In this document: positions 1-10,302 of the stretch, piece by piece
Position numbering within the stretch: the stretch's first letter is position 1
Layout of the letters: each line of letters begins with the position of its first letter
DNA from: Larix sibirica
Lineage: Eukaryota; Streptophyta; Pinopsida; Pinales; Pinaceae
NCBI GenBank assembly: GCA_004151065.3
Contig: NWUY0304687732.1
Coordinates: forward strand, 1 to 33,140
Direction of reading: 5' to 3'
DNA: 33,140 nt
The notes under the pieces: generated by a model
Told to the model about the DNA's origin: nothing
The model's input: only the letters and a program-made list of their open reading frames with translations
Database searches by the model: none
Position numbers and translations under genes: made by a program

Positions 1-51
1 TGACCAAAGGTATACTTGCTTGACCGAAGGGAGGGCAAGGGAGGGCAAGGG
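1..51 (+). repeat. 51-bp direct repeat, family A copy at the window edge
   Basis: These 51 bases recur without a mismatch at 11610-11660. The unit is itself repetitive: CTTGACCAAAGG is followed by CTTGACCGAAGG, then AGGGCAAGGG occurs twice. The match may extend left of the window. Shorter relatives lie at 8562-8588 (minus) and 18106-18136. Confidence 0.9.
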
Positions 52-740
52 CGTATAATGGTCGATAGAAAGGTGTTCACCTGGCCCAATAAGGTGGTAA
101 ATTGACTAACAGGACTGGGCGTCAAGGATAACCTTACCCTAGTGAAAGCACTTGCTTTCCAAAATACGGGGAAAATGGAAATCGATCCACTTTTGGGGTC
201 AATCCTATAGGGAATCAGCACTTGCTGTCGAAATATCGGGGAAAATGAAAAGCTGTTAAAAACACCGGGTTAGAGCAAATTGATTCAATTCCGGATCATC
301 TCTATAGGAGGATGGCGGACAACAGGCAGACATGTGTCGACGGGAAGGGATTGATTGATCAGATTTTATAAACACTGATGAGTCTTCTAGAGAAGAGCGT
401 TACCGTTTAAAGGGGGCACATCTTCAACCTCCTCTTGACAGAAGCCCTTTCTTTCTCTCTCAATTCTATTCCTATTATTTTCCCCGGCCCGTGGCATACC
501 AATTGGTTACTCACTTGGGTTGATCCCCACGTGCTGATATAAGAAAAACTACTTTTTGTGTTCCGCTCTAATTGTTGCTTGCCGTCCAACTACTAGCATC
601 CCAGGAGGTCGTTGCCACCAGGAGGGGCCTACTCCTACGATACAGGTCACGACTACAGGTCACAGGGGCTGCGCAAACTCCACAGGTAGAGTAGAGCTGT
701 GCATGCCCCTCCCCCTTCTTTGGTCAGGGGAGCGGGTTCA
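52..740. other. Intergenic spacer, no gene recognised
   Basis: Only short open frames (60 and 89 codons) with no familiar residues occur here. Two weak internal similarities are visible: GGGGAAAATGGAA near 168 and GGGGAAAATGAAA near 238 sit in similar surroundings (each follows 'cacttgct' by about 20 bases), which suggests an old local duplication about 70 bp apart. ACAGGTCAC is repeated near 642 and 655. Confidence 0.6.
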
Positions 741-742
741 TT

Positions 743-774
743 ACTCGACCGATAGGGAGAGGAGTTCGTACCTC
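743..774 (+). repeat. Family A-related element (ACTCGACC...GGGAGAGG)
   Basis: ACTCGACC, a 4-base spacer and GGGAGAGG are followed by TCGTACCTC. The same parts in the same order or inverted occur at 15629-15648, 30233-30297, 24854-24889 and 1653-1674. I treat it as a diverged member of the dispersed short-repeat family. Confidence 0.55.
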
Positions 775-821
775 ACCCCCTCACCCCGTTTAATCCATAT
801 GGTCTCTATACGTGTTAATCT

Positions 822-941
822 ATGATATCGTCATGGAGACGTCCTGGCAATACTATGGCAGGTATAAATAACCATGTAGACGTTGACCTTGAATCGCCTT
901 AGTCCCTTTGAAGTTGAACCGCATCGATACGTCCTTGCCAT
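822..941 (-). repeat. Cluster of three family B modules, minus strand
   Basis: Read on the minus strand, this stretch holds GACGTCTCCATGACGATATC (827-846), AAGGTCAACGTCTACATGG (872-890) and GGCAAGGACGTATCGATGCG (921-940). The same AACGT/GACGT + (C/A)T(C/A)(G/C)ATG core is scattered through 14.8-16.5 kb and 30.5-31.6 kb on the plus strand. This is the only minus-strand cluster I noticed. Confidence 0.6.
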
Positions 942-949
942 TAGTCCAA

Positions 950-2749
950 TGTGGAGATAAATCTATCTATAATAAATATATTTACGTACCACTATAAATT
1001 AAATCAGTCAACCAAAGTTAGTTGCCATTAGTGAAGCACTTTGGGTCTCTCCACCTTCCAGGGTTGTGTTGATGCCAGCTTCTGTAGGTGGGTCACCCAA
1101 TGCGCAAGTGTCTAATAAAGTGGAAGTCCATCCAGTTTTCAATGCACTCTTAGACTCTTAGCTGTAGAGAAACTCAAGTTCAAGTTAGTGCAAGTAGTTC
1201 AACCCCGATCCCCAGGCGAACCACCAACGTACCAATGAAGACTAGTGCCGGGATAACCCACTTGAATAGGTGCACAAAACCACACTTCTCCATGCATGAC
1301 CTGGTTACAAACCAATCTGAGGTAGAATTAGATGTGTCCCCCTGGGTGGGTTCTAGCAACAAATAATAAGAAGGTTGTGTCCAGTTCCAAAAGAAATGAA
1401 ACTTAGAATAAGTGCAACTCTTCCATTGTCAGAAGAAATTATATTGAGGTAATTGCAATGAGAGTTCCACTCGATTACTACTCTACTCAGGTTGGTATCT
1501 ACTAGTGTTGTTAATATAGTATATTGCAATATCTACATTAACAGGCATACAAAATTTTACATGTGCTATTTTAATAAATATATGATGTTGCCATAGACAC
1601 GTTTTCACATAGGAGATCGCCCGAAGTGCTTGTGTTTGCCAGGTCTAAGGGCGGCTCGTACCTCGCTCCTGACCTATTAAATATGAAAGTGGATGTAGGA
1701 ACCAGTTCCATATTGGCAAGTCACAGGGGGGGTTGATTAACTACCTTATTTTAGAACCTCTAACCTTTGTCCTTGCCGAATTTGTCATCTATGCTGCACA
1801 ACACAATCTGCCTAACCCCCCCGTCCTCCTGATGGGGTCTTTAGAGCGGCTGGCTCTACAACTCGCCTTCCTTATTCTGGTCTTTAGAGCGAGGAAAAAA
1901 AAACCCTCCCTTTTTCCGTTCATGCTGTTCCATGCCCTTTATGTTCACCCATTACCTCATTACAGTACAGTAAGTCCGCACCCGCCATTCAGTTTGGATT
2001 CAGTACGCTCAGTACAACGTAAACGCCCAGTCTCCATCCCCCATTCTGTTTATCCCCATACAATTCAATCTCGCGCCCCAATGCAAGGTCTAATCTAAGG
2101 CTACCTCCCTAAATCTACAACTACTATTCGATCCTACTACCTTGGACGACTCTACCCTCGACCGGACTACAGTAAAAAAGGTAAAGCCCTTAGTCTGTAC
2201 AGAGTAAGCCCTCCGGTATTGCCTGGGTCTAGTCTTAAGAGAGTCTCAGTGAAGATCCTAAGCTGTTTAGACATAAATAGCTGTAGAGACACATAACTAC
2301 TAGACAAGTCTCGGAGAGTAATATCTCATTGGAGTTTTAGTAAGAGTCTTCCCCAGAAAAAAGTCAACCTTCACGGAGCTACACCAACCATCACGCCATC
2401 ACAACCAGATGCAGATAACACGTGGAGTTATAGTTGATATACAATTTTGGTTGAATCTAGAAAATCCTAAAAAATAACAGGCGCGCTTACTTAACGTGCT
2501 TCCTGCCTGACTATATTGAAACCCCCTGGCTGCTGCGGGCTAGGATAAGAAACGACACGCACGGGACGACGACAGGACAGCAAAACCACTAGGTACAGCG
2601 ACCACAGTGAACCGGAAGCCACATGTTACCAACAGAGGAGAGATAAGGACTCGTTCAACCTTACTCACTTGTTTAACCATACCTGAATAGAGGAAATACC
2701 ATCGCCAATACGAGACAATGACTAGATATGTTGCTACAGTGAGTTACGC
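950..2749. other. Intergenic spacer, no gene recognised
   Basis: A 121-codon open frame at 1733-2098 (plus) and a 60-codon one at 1180-1362 (minus) resemble no plant mitochondrial protein I know, and I do not call them genes. GTCTTTAGAGCG occurs twice within about 45 bases (near 1837 and 1880). A family A-related inverted piece lies at 1653-1674. Confidence 0.6.
1653..1674 (-). repeat. Family A-related element, inverted
   Basis: On the minus strand it reads GGTCAGGAGCGAGGTACGAG, then CC. This matches the right half of the element at 24854-24889 (AGGAGCGAGGATACGAGCC) and the GGGGCGAGGTACTTCG of 30250-30265. It is short, and it is assigned mainly because the same string recurs. Confidence 0.5.
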
Positions 2750-3097
2750 CTAGATCGTGGGTTGGGCAACAGAAAGAAATATTTGCTTTTTGCGAAGGAA
2801 GGCTATGTTAGCAATACATACCAAAAACGAAGTAATAATCCGCATTATATATGATGCACCCGCTTTAGCTTTCACACGCCACTTAATACATTCAATACAT
2901 TGCCTTACATACAATTTCCAGTCATATCGGGAATGGTTCAGGGGACGTATGAACTCTAGTTCGGTAGCGGTTCGGTTAAGCAGCAGTATTAACATCCATT
3001 TCGTTCGCGGTAAGTGGCTCATCCCGTAGGGTGGGCAATCGTACTCAAGAAGGAAATTGGGCTCAACAAGTGAATCGGCAGCAAAGAAACCATGCAA
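2750..3097 (-). other. Unrecognised 115-codon open frame
   Basis: An ATG-started minus-strand frame of 115 codons, overlapped by a 90-codon plus-strand frame at 2757-3029. The minus product has a mildly hydrophobic stretch near residues 83-100 (YIMRIITSFLVCIANIAFL) and no motif I recognise. Two long frames on opposite strands of the same DNA usually mean that at least one is chance. In plant mitochondria such frames are often unexpressed. Kept as a marker only. Confidence 0.12.
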
Positions 3098-3289
3098 ACT
3101 CCCGGCACTGACTCCCGGTGGGCATAAGACTAATCATCCAGCTCTTTAACATCCATCATCAATTGGGCTCTGCTCCTCTCCTAAAATGTTGGATCAATGT
3201 AAGTAACAGCATGTATTAAATTGACTGGAGGCTAATGGCATCTGTTTTACTTGGTGAGGTGGGTGAGGCTCTTATGGCTGCTCCTGGCT

Positions 3290-3480
3290 TCTGTAAAAAG
3301 TAAAAAGGCATCTGTTGAGAGGTTCCAGGCTGAAGGTGGTGGCTGACTAAAGGTTCAAGACTTCTGTGGGACCTTGCTTCCTCTGTTAGACTTGTTGGAT
3401 CTGGGTAAAGGCAAAAGGCTAAAGAGGCCCTTGGTTACAGGCTTCCGGCTGATTCCTTCCTTCTGCGGGACTTACTTACT
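3290..3480 (+). repeat. Degenerate family G repeat (AAAGGCTTCTG-like)
   Basis: Short related strings recur at irregular spacing: AAAGGCATCTGTTGAGAGG (3304-3322), AAAGGTTCAAGACTTCTG (3349-3366), AAAGGCAAAAGGCTAAAGAG (3408-3427) and GGTTACAGGCTTCCGGCT (3433-3450). The same vocabulary appears at 11183-11310 and, inverted, at 26735-26900. It looks like a decayed array rather than a gene. Confidence 0.55.
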
Positions 3481-6029
3481 TGGTTTTTTATTCTGGTGAG
3501 TTTATATTCCGTCTAATAAATAATACCTTTATTCCTCTTTAGTTGCCACGATTGGGGCTTTTTTAACCATTTTATTTTAGTACATTGATCAATTCATTAA
3601 ACTATTGGAAAGCTTATTTAAACAACCTGGGAAGATCTATTGATGAAACTCTCTATGTATTATGTATGGGGCCTATTGACACTATGCCTATTGGCACTAC
3701 AGGTACAGAGACTATTTCAACTGCTGTGAGGTACTAGCCCATAAGGCATATGCTAGCTATGAGAATCAGTAGGATAGGTGGCCATAGCTTTCTATTTCAT
3801 TTTCATGCATGGACAAAGCTACTATGTCGTCTAAAGTGCTAGTAGTTAATAAAACTCGCTCTAGATACATTCCGGGAGAGGCCATTGACTCATTGAATTT
3901 ATTTATCAACTTGATAACATATTCCAATAGAGGTTATCTCCAACTGCCCCATATACCAATAAAAGCGTACCCATCATTCACCAGCCCGCTTTACCCATAA
4001 AGCCCCTTCAATCTGCATCTGCCAAAAACAATGGAAAAACACAACACAAGTGGGTAGACGGATTCAAAATACATGTAGACGACGGAGGAAGCACTGATTG
4101 CTCAGATTACCAATAAGTTCCGATTTAGCTGGCCGGTAAGGAGTGGCCAAAGGGCACTAATGAGTCTTAAGGAAAGAGGCATTCCAAATGAACCATATCA
4201 TACAAAATACACATAGAGAAAGAAAGACATTCAGATCTGGGAGGTTGAGCCATTCATGCTAGTATGGTTGTGGCATTCACGCTTTTCAGGTAGGGTATCT
4301 TTCATGCGTCAGGTTAGTTATTTCACGCTGGTCGGGTAGTAGCAGTCAGGGAAGGGAGGTTGATGTTTCCCTGGAGAGATCTTTATTTATGGCCAACATC
4401 TATGGTCCAACAGACAACAGCCCACATATACCTAACGAGAGGAGTGGTACCACATCACATGATACCCGTTAAACAGGTGATGGGGCTTTATCTCGTGGTC
4501 TTACATAAACTTGTGAACTAAAGAATATGCTCATCTGGAAACAAGATGTCTCAATGTCTTCTGGTGGAAACATGGGTGCAATGGGAAAGCAAGCAAATGG
4601 TGTTAAGTTCTTCCTTCATCTCCAGAACAGGGATAGCAATATCGAGAAGGCAAGAAACCACCTTCGGCAAGCAGCAGCATTCAGTTCAATACGCACCAGC
4701 CATCATCTTCCGAGAGAGGTGTTCCTACTAAACACTGCCCCAGATTACGAGATAGGCGGAGGTACACGGGCAACAGGAAACATCCACCGCCTAGGGTGGG
4801 TCCACCGGGCAAACAACAGCCAACAGATATTTATTTCCAAATAGGAACGCAGGGAAAAAGCAAATGGATATATTCTCATATATAAGATTTACCGCAACTA
4901 TAAGGGAATCTTTATTTAATAGATCGCTTATCTAACATCTGAAGCACCAGTGGAAGGGCGCAGCTTCAATTATCGTTCTGGGCTTCATTCTTGGCCACAT
5001 CGCGGCTCTCCCTCTCTATCTCCCTTACATATAGGGGGGGCTTGCAACCTCGACTTCATCATCTTATCTTTATCTCTCCTTCCCAGCTGGCTGCATAAGT
5101 CTGCGTGCCTTTATTGCTGCTCCATTCCTCTCGTCTCTAGTTGTCTTCGTTTTGTTCCTTCTCCTTTCTTTGGCCTGCCCGTTTGGGGCGAGCAGTGTAT
5201 CTCCTTGTCCTTATGGTCTGCCTTCTCGTGCTCGTCGCTTTTCCCGTGGTTGCGTTTTTCGTGGTCGTTGTAGGGGTCGAGGTCTGGGTTTTATGCGTGC
5301 AGAGAGGAGGTAAGTTACCGATCCTACAGGTATCCCGATTCGGGTTCTATTTTTATCTAAATGAGATATATTTAGTTCTACAGATAGATAACTAAATCTG
5401 CTGGCCCGAAGGTATGGCCAGAATATATGAGTAGCAGTCAGTACCGACTAAGCAATAAATTAATAAGTGGTATTAGGCTATGGGTATAGTTATTCAGGTG
5501 GTTTAGGTAGTAGTGCGTAAAGGCAATCATAAAGGTAAGGGTAAGCGCTTGCTTGGGTGATCCCGTCCGGAAAGAAAAGTGTTTATATAGCAGTCCCTCC
5601 TAAGCGCTTCATTAAATTCGTAGTATAGGGAGAATATGTCTAGGTCTATAGGTTGGCAGGTAGTTAGTAAACACTTCAGTAAGGGATAAAAGGGTCAGAA
5701 GGGTGAGGTTGTCTGATCCAGTCCTGATAAGATGAAATAGCAGTGTATAACCCCCACCCATTGAATCTAATAAGTTCAGGCAGTAGTTCCTCAATAGGGC
5801 AGTTGCCATGTGAGGTTGCACAAACATTGATCAAGTAGGCTTTCCAAAGGGAATCCCAATGGTCAAAGTGCAAACCAAGCACGTAACATATAATTTAATA
5901 AGACTTTAGTAAATCCAACCCAACCGGCACTATGATCGTTATTTAGTTACTTGTCTTTTAGTTACTGGCCAATCATTGTTAGAGTAGGACCGTTTGAGTA
6001 CCGTTAAAGTAATAAATACTTGCCGTTAG
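3481..6029. other. Intergenic spacer, no gene recognised
   Basis: Open frames of 63 to 107 codons (3809-4000, 4527-4844, 4950-5273, 5141-5395 plus; 5612-5882 minus) overlap each other in different frames and show no family features. The frames at 4950-5395 are rich in Leu, Ser, Cys and Phe because the DNA there is pyrimidine-rich (about 5000-5270). A short hairpin CCACC/GGTGG lies near 4784-4799. I see no tRNA or rRNA. Confidence 0.6.
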
Positions 6030-6064
6030 AGGCTGCTGATTGAAACGAACCTACAACCAAAGAA

Positions 6065-6180
6065 CTTGCTGCCTGCTGATCCCATCCATCCACCTTACTG
6101 CTTTCTCTCTATCTCTTGATGCCTGCCTGATACCGCCTTACTTACCGCTGATCTAGACCTTGCCTGACTGACTGCTTTGA
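6065..6180 (+). repeat. Degenerate CTGCCTG-rich array
   Basis: TTGCTGCCTGCTGAT, GATGCCTGCCTGATACCG, ACCGCTGATCTAG and TTGCCTGACTGACTGC follow one another at roughly 30-50 base spacing. No unit is exact. The overlapping minus-strand 60-codon frame, rich in Ala, Val, Ser and Arg, is a by-product of the repeat. Confidence 0.4.
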
Positions 6181-6913
6181 ACTTTACTACTGCCTTCCAA
6201 CGAATAACTCGATGGAGCTTGCTTGCTTTTACGCTAGACCGCGTGGCTAGAACGTGACGCTTGACAATTCCACCCATAAGAGATTATGCTTCGCAAAACA
6301 AGAGCACCAATTCTGCTTCGCTCGACTAACCCGACCTACGAACCTGAATGCGAAGACCTACCTGCTTACTAAGATTGAACTTCTTCCCACCTTCCGAACC
6401 CACCATCACCCAACAACTATTTCCATGGAATCTGGCTGGTCTAATATATATAATATACTACTATATTTCAATTATTCAATTCCAAGGCCCTTAGATTTAT
6501 CATCTGTCTGGCCTGGAAATGTACACAACCTCATTCTCCATTCTATTAGTAGGGAGCTAGGGAAGCGTTGGAACACCCCTGCTCCCTCATCCTTCCTTAC
6601 CATTACTGATGATTTTACCAAGACCAATACCTTCTTGTCTCCACGACCCATGGATGGCTAACCGAGTCTAGTTTCTCTCTGGTCTAATTGGTTGGTGGTA
6701 TCAATGAGGAGGAAGGTCTGGTTGGGACTTGGATGGAAGGGGAGTGGGTTACGGCGTACAACCCTGATACTCCTGGGCTATCTTTTAGATCGAGAGTGAC
6801 TCCTTTCCGGTGTGTGAGGGAATAATGTGATTCCACCGGAGGGCTTTCCACTCCCAACCGATCAGGCGGACTGACCAACCTTCTTCAACCACCGGCCCTA
6901 TTTAATGGTGTTG

Positions 6914-6962
6914 TCCCGCAGGTCTGATTTGCGGGAGATTGGGTCAAACGGCTCCCCCAATC
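6914..6962 (+). other. Two abutting perfect 7-bp hairpins
   Basis: TCCCGCA (6914-6920) pairs with TGCGGGA (6930-6936) across a 9-base loop. The very next base starts GATTGGG (6937-6943), which pairs with CCCAATC (6956-6962) across a 12-base loop. Both stems are mismatch-free. The sizes do not fit a tRNA cloverleaf (no 5-bp anticodon arm with a 7-base loop) or a group II domain V. They could be a processing or stability structure in RNA, or simply an old inverted duplication. Confidence 0.5.
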
Positions 6963-7166
6963 CTGAAGCAAGAAGGATTCTAAATCTCTCCTTTTGAGTA
7001 CTGGTGGTTAGGTACGAGGCCATTCTTAAGTCTCTTCTGCCCCACGAAATTGATACTTACTCTCTCAATGAATAGCATACGCAACCGACTTTTGACTGAC
7101 TCTTCCTGACTGGAAGAAAAATGGAAGTAGATATAGTATGGACCTGGAAGACAACTGGTAGATTGA

Positions 7167-7199
7167 GTCTCAAACTGGACTCAAACTAGACTCAAACTA
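7167..7199 (+). repeat. 11-bp tandem repeat, three units
   Basis: GTCTCAAACTG is followed by GACTCAAACTA twice, with no spacer. The last two units are identical. No function is suggested. Confidence 0.85.
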
Positions 7200-7563
7200 G
7201 AGGTGTGAGTCATCCTTTATATATGTAATAACGCATTTCATATTGATGTTATGGCCAAGAGAACACTCTTGTTTTTGAGTATGATGCTATTCAATTTGAT
7301 TGAGCATGAAACTACCTGTGCTGAAAAGCAGTTCCATTCATTCCTTCATATCCATTGGAAAACCTCATTTCATCCTTTTCAGATCTCTGATTCCTTTAAT
7401 CATTCTTGATTGGATCATCAAATCTTTAATCATCCGTCTTCTCATTCCTGGCTGCATTCTCCGACTTAATGGTAGTGGTATCCATATCTATATCTTCTAC
7501 CTTCCGTTCCCTTGCTATATTCGTAGCTTGTAGGTCTGGAGTATGAAGAAGATGAGCCGCCGC

Positions 7564-8193
7564 CTATAGATGGGTAGCCGTGAGATGTAAAGCAATAGGT
7601 ATAAGGTCCGAAGTACCCTTTGCCGTGTTCTCTGTTTCTGTTGTTGTTTTCCCTGTCACCGCTGCCGTTTCCGCCGTTGGGATTGGATTGGATGGCTGGC
7701 AAAGGATCCTGTCTTTCATGAGCGCACAAAGCATGTAGAAGTACATTGCAATATAAGCATTCTTCTCGTTTGTTTGCGATTCCCATAGCTGATCTGCTCC
7801 AGCATAAGCCATGAGCAAAAGGTTGGCTGGCTCGACCAAGAATCGATGTCTTAGTTCTTCAGTTAGGTGGGTGGGAGGCTCCGTCTTGCCTTGCTTCTTC
7901 AGGTAAGTAACGAAAATGAGTGGGTCGGTTGGATAAGCAATTTACCTGGTTCCAGCACCAATTCTAAGGAGCGCTATTTTGCCTAGCATACTTTCGTTCG
8001 GTTCCTGAAGATGCGGATACCAATTCAAAGCGAGCACTTCATATACGCAAATATAAACCACCAATAGTGTCAGAGACAGATCTAACGCTCTACTTACCGG
8101 TTGTGGATCCAGATTTATATAAAGACCCAGTTGGATATGTGGTAGTTGACCGAGTATCACCAATAGATCCAGTAAAAAAAGTGGTTTATCCAC
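7564..8193 (-). pseudogene. Unrecognised 209-codon frame broken by one TAA
   Basis: On the minus strand an 83-codon frame starting at 8193 ends at a TAA (7944-7942). The same frame then stays open for another 125 codons to 7564. The second half reads like ordinary protein: LTEELRHRFLVEPANLL, then MAYAGADQLWESQTNEK, an aromatic-rich stretch NAYIAMYFYMLCALMKD, and a Thr/Ala/Glu-rich tail. A different minus frame (7786-7466) overlaps the tail and gives a Gly/Asn/Ser/Tyr-rich ending, so a frameshift is possible. I do not recognise the family. It could be a transferred nuclear or transposon fragment, an old mitochondrial orf, or chance. Confidence 0.25.
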
Positions 8194-8561
8194 TTAGAGT
8201 ACCAGTATCAGAGGCAATAGATGGGGCATCACATCGCTCACGACCAATCAACCGGAAGATCTTAAATAACTGAATCCACTCGGTCAACAAATGAATCAAC
8301 TCGATCTTTATATGCTGCGAGCTTTGATGCCTCTCCGCCTCTGTTCCTAGTGCCCTAGCTCCCTTTGTATCTGCCTCTTACCACGCTGAGGGTGGGTCTT
8401 GATCCCGAATTGGCTCTGCTTCTAATGTAGGATGATGGGCCTGCTATCCATTCTCGCATCCATTTTTTTTGATTCTGATACCGTGCTTTCAAGTGCGTGC
8501 TTGGCGTGTGTGATTCCTTTAGGCGGTGTATTGGCCCTAAGAATTAGTTTGGCTGTGTGAA
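8194..8561. other. Spacer, no gene recognised
   Basis: A 68-codon plus-strand frame (8067-8273) overlaps this stretch and the minus-strand pseudo-frame. Its product has an internal near-repeat (VDPDLYKDPV and VDRVSPIDPV) but no known family. The remainder to 8561 is pyrimidine-rich and lacks identifiable content. Confidence 0.5.
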
Positions 8562-8588
8562 CCTTGCCCTCTCTTTGGTCGAGCAAGC
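8562..8588 (-). repeat. Family A copy at the edge of the retrotransposon relic
   Basis: The minus strand reads GCTTGCTCGACCAAAGAGAG then GGCAAGG. This matches the unit at 11603-11660 and 18109-18136 with two or three differences. Reverse-transcriptase homology on the same strand stops immediately before it, after RRFI. Confidence 0.85.
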
Positions 8589-9480
8589 GATAAACCTTCT
8601 AAAAAAATTGATCTTACCTATAAATGATTTTACTTCTTTTTTGCTCCTAGGTAGATTGATTGCTTTGATGGCTTCTACTCTTTCTGGATCTACCTTGACA
8701 CCATCTTTTGACACTATATGCCCCAACAACTTTCCCTCTTCCATAAAAAAGTGTGATTTCTTTGGATTTAGAGACAAACCAAATTTGCTTCATTTCTAAA
8801 AAGTTTGACAAAGATGTTTAAGGTGATCTTTATCTGTTTTGGAAAATAAAATCATATAATCTAAATAAATCACAATGAATTTATCTTTTTATCCTACAAA
8901 ATCTATATCCATGGCTCTCTTAAAAGTGGCACCTGCATTAATCAGTCCAAAAGGCATCTTGTCATACATGAAAGTTCCCCAAGGTGTGGTGAATGTAGTC
9001 TTTTCTCTATCTTCTTTATGCATTGATACTTGATTATATCCTGAAAAACCATCCATCATAGAAATCCTGCTAGCTCCTACCACTTTCTGTCAAATATGAT
9101 CCATTTTGGGCAAAGGATAATTATCTTTCAGTGAACATTTATGAAAATTCCTGAAATAAACACACAGTCTTATTTCCCCATTCTTTTTCCTTACAGGAAC
9201 CAAATGGGCTACCCATTCTGAATATCTAAGAGGTAGAATAATTTTGGCATTCAAAAACTTCTAAACCTCTTTTTCTATTACAGGGAGAAGGATGGAATTT
9301 ATTTGTATTAATTTATGCTAAAACGGCTTTTTATCCTTTTTTAGAGGTATTCTATGCTGGATGATGTCAGTATCATAGGTCTTTAAATCTTCATATTTCC
9401 AGGAAAACACATCCACATATTCTTTTCAAATTGAAACATACCTATCTTTCTGCTCAGGAGATAAAGACTTTTCAATTTTC
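8589..9480 (-). pseudogene. Reverse transcriptase domain remnant
   Basis: Recognisable Ty3-type blocks in order are EEPRYVKIEKSLSPEQKDRY, DVFSWKYEDLKTYDT, ILPLRYSEWVAHLVPVRKKN, a LCVYFRNFHKCSLKDNYPLPKM block, ISMMDGFSGYNQVSM, TTPWGTFMYDKMPFGLINAG, then VIYLDYMILFSKTDKDHLKH and GKLLGHIVSKDGVKVDP, ending in a connection block with RRFI. The catalytic YxDD box reads YLDY (8867-8856): the second aspartate codon is TAT. Stops interrupt the frame at several points, for example after KPF, EKEV, MDHI, DFVG and CQTF. The homology is continuous over some 300 codons with no large deletion, so decay has been mainly by point changes. Confidence 0.9.
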
Positions 9481-9879
9481 ACATATCTTGGTTCCTCTTC
9501 AGTTCCAATGTTACAATCTTCAACATCTGCAGTCTTAGAATGAACAGAAGGTTTGACTGCCACATCATTCCTATAAAACAACTATTCCAATGGTAAAAGC
9601 CCCTTTGGGATTCAATTTTTCTTCAACTGTAGGATTTTGTGAGTAGCTATCTGATCTGATAATTCAGGTTTTACTGAAGTCTTATTACCTGTCTGCAATT
9701 CCTCTTCTTCACCTTCCTATTCATCAATGTGAGTAGAGGATAATTCATTGATCATCTCTAAAAACCTCTTGATCTGCTGGTCATCTTCAAATACCTGCCA
9801 ATGCTTTGTATTATCTGGAATGGAGGGCATATATCTAATTTCTACCTCATATTTAAACTGTGGTCTTGCTGGAGGCTTA

Positions 9880-10302
9880 AAAGTACTATAAACTATTGCT
9901 AAAGAATCTGCCTGCTGATTTGCTTCTCTTGGAATGGCAGAACTATTAAAGGCTAGGAATAAATTCTAAATAAAGTCCCAAACTTTCTTTATGTAGGATC
10001 TCATTCTAGGATGCTTTATTGATATATACTCCTTTGATTTGCTGTACTATTAATTCCGAATCCCCAAACAAAACAAGTTCTGTAATCTTTAGTCTTATGG
10101 CAGCCTCGAGTCCTAATATAAAAGCCTCATATTCAGCAACATTCTTAGTAGCTTCACATTCCAATTTATATGATAAATAAACTGTATCCCCTGAAGGAGG
10201 AATTAAGATAAATCCATCTCCTGCACCTTCTTTAGAGGCAACACCATCAAAAAAAGAACTTCCATATTTCTTTTTCAGGAAAACGAATATCAGGAATAAC
10301 AA
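9880..10302 (-). pseudogene. RNase H domain remnant upstream of RT
   Basis: An open frame of 98 codons (10302-10006) contains FFDGVASKEGAG, ATKNVAEYEAFILGLEAA and LFGDSELIVQQI. These carry the first three acidic positions expected of an RNase H fold (Asp19, Glu57, Asp81). The fourth, in REANQQADSLA (about 9930-9900), lies in another frame after a shift near 10015 and a stop. It is joined through the linker to the reverse transcriptase of the same element. Not a host RNase H: the flanking blocks are those of a retroelement. Confidence 0.85.

Noticed and set aside
4950-5395. Two overlapping plus-strand frames rich in Cys, Ser and Leu
   Set aside because: Pyrimidine-rich composition explains them; there is no spaced cysteine motif or conserved block.
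6275-6283. CATAAGAGA, identical to a flowering-plant mitochondrial promoter nonanucleotide
   Set aside because: A nine-base match with one ambiguous position is expected by chance about every other window of this size, and no gene follows it.
6590-6660. FLTITDDFTK in the plus-strand frame, resembling a retrotransposon integrase core
   Set aside because: The likeness covers about ten residues, with no zinc-binding or other integrase blocks around it.
6950-6966. CCTGAAGC followed by AAGG, recalling the Bpu repeat of cycad mitochondria
   Set aside because: I found only one such string with no clear surrounding unit, so family membership is not supported.
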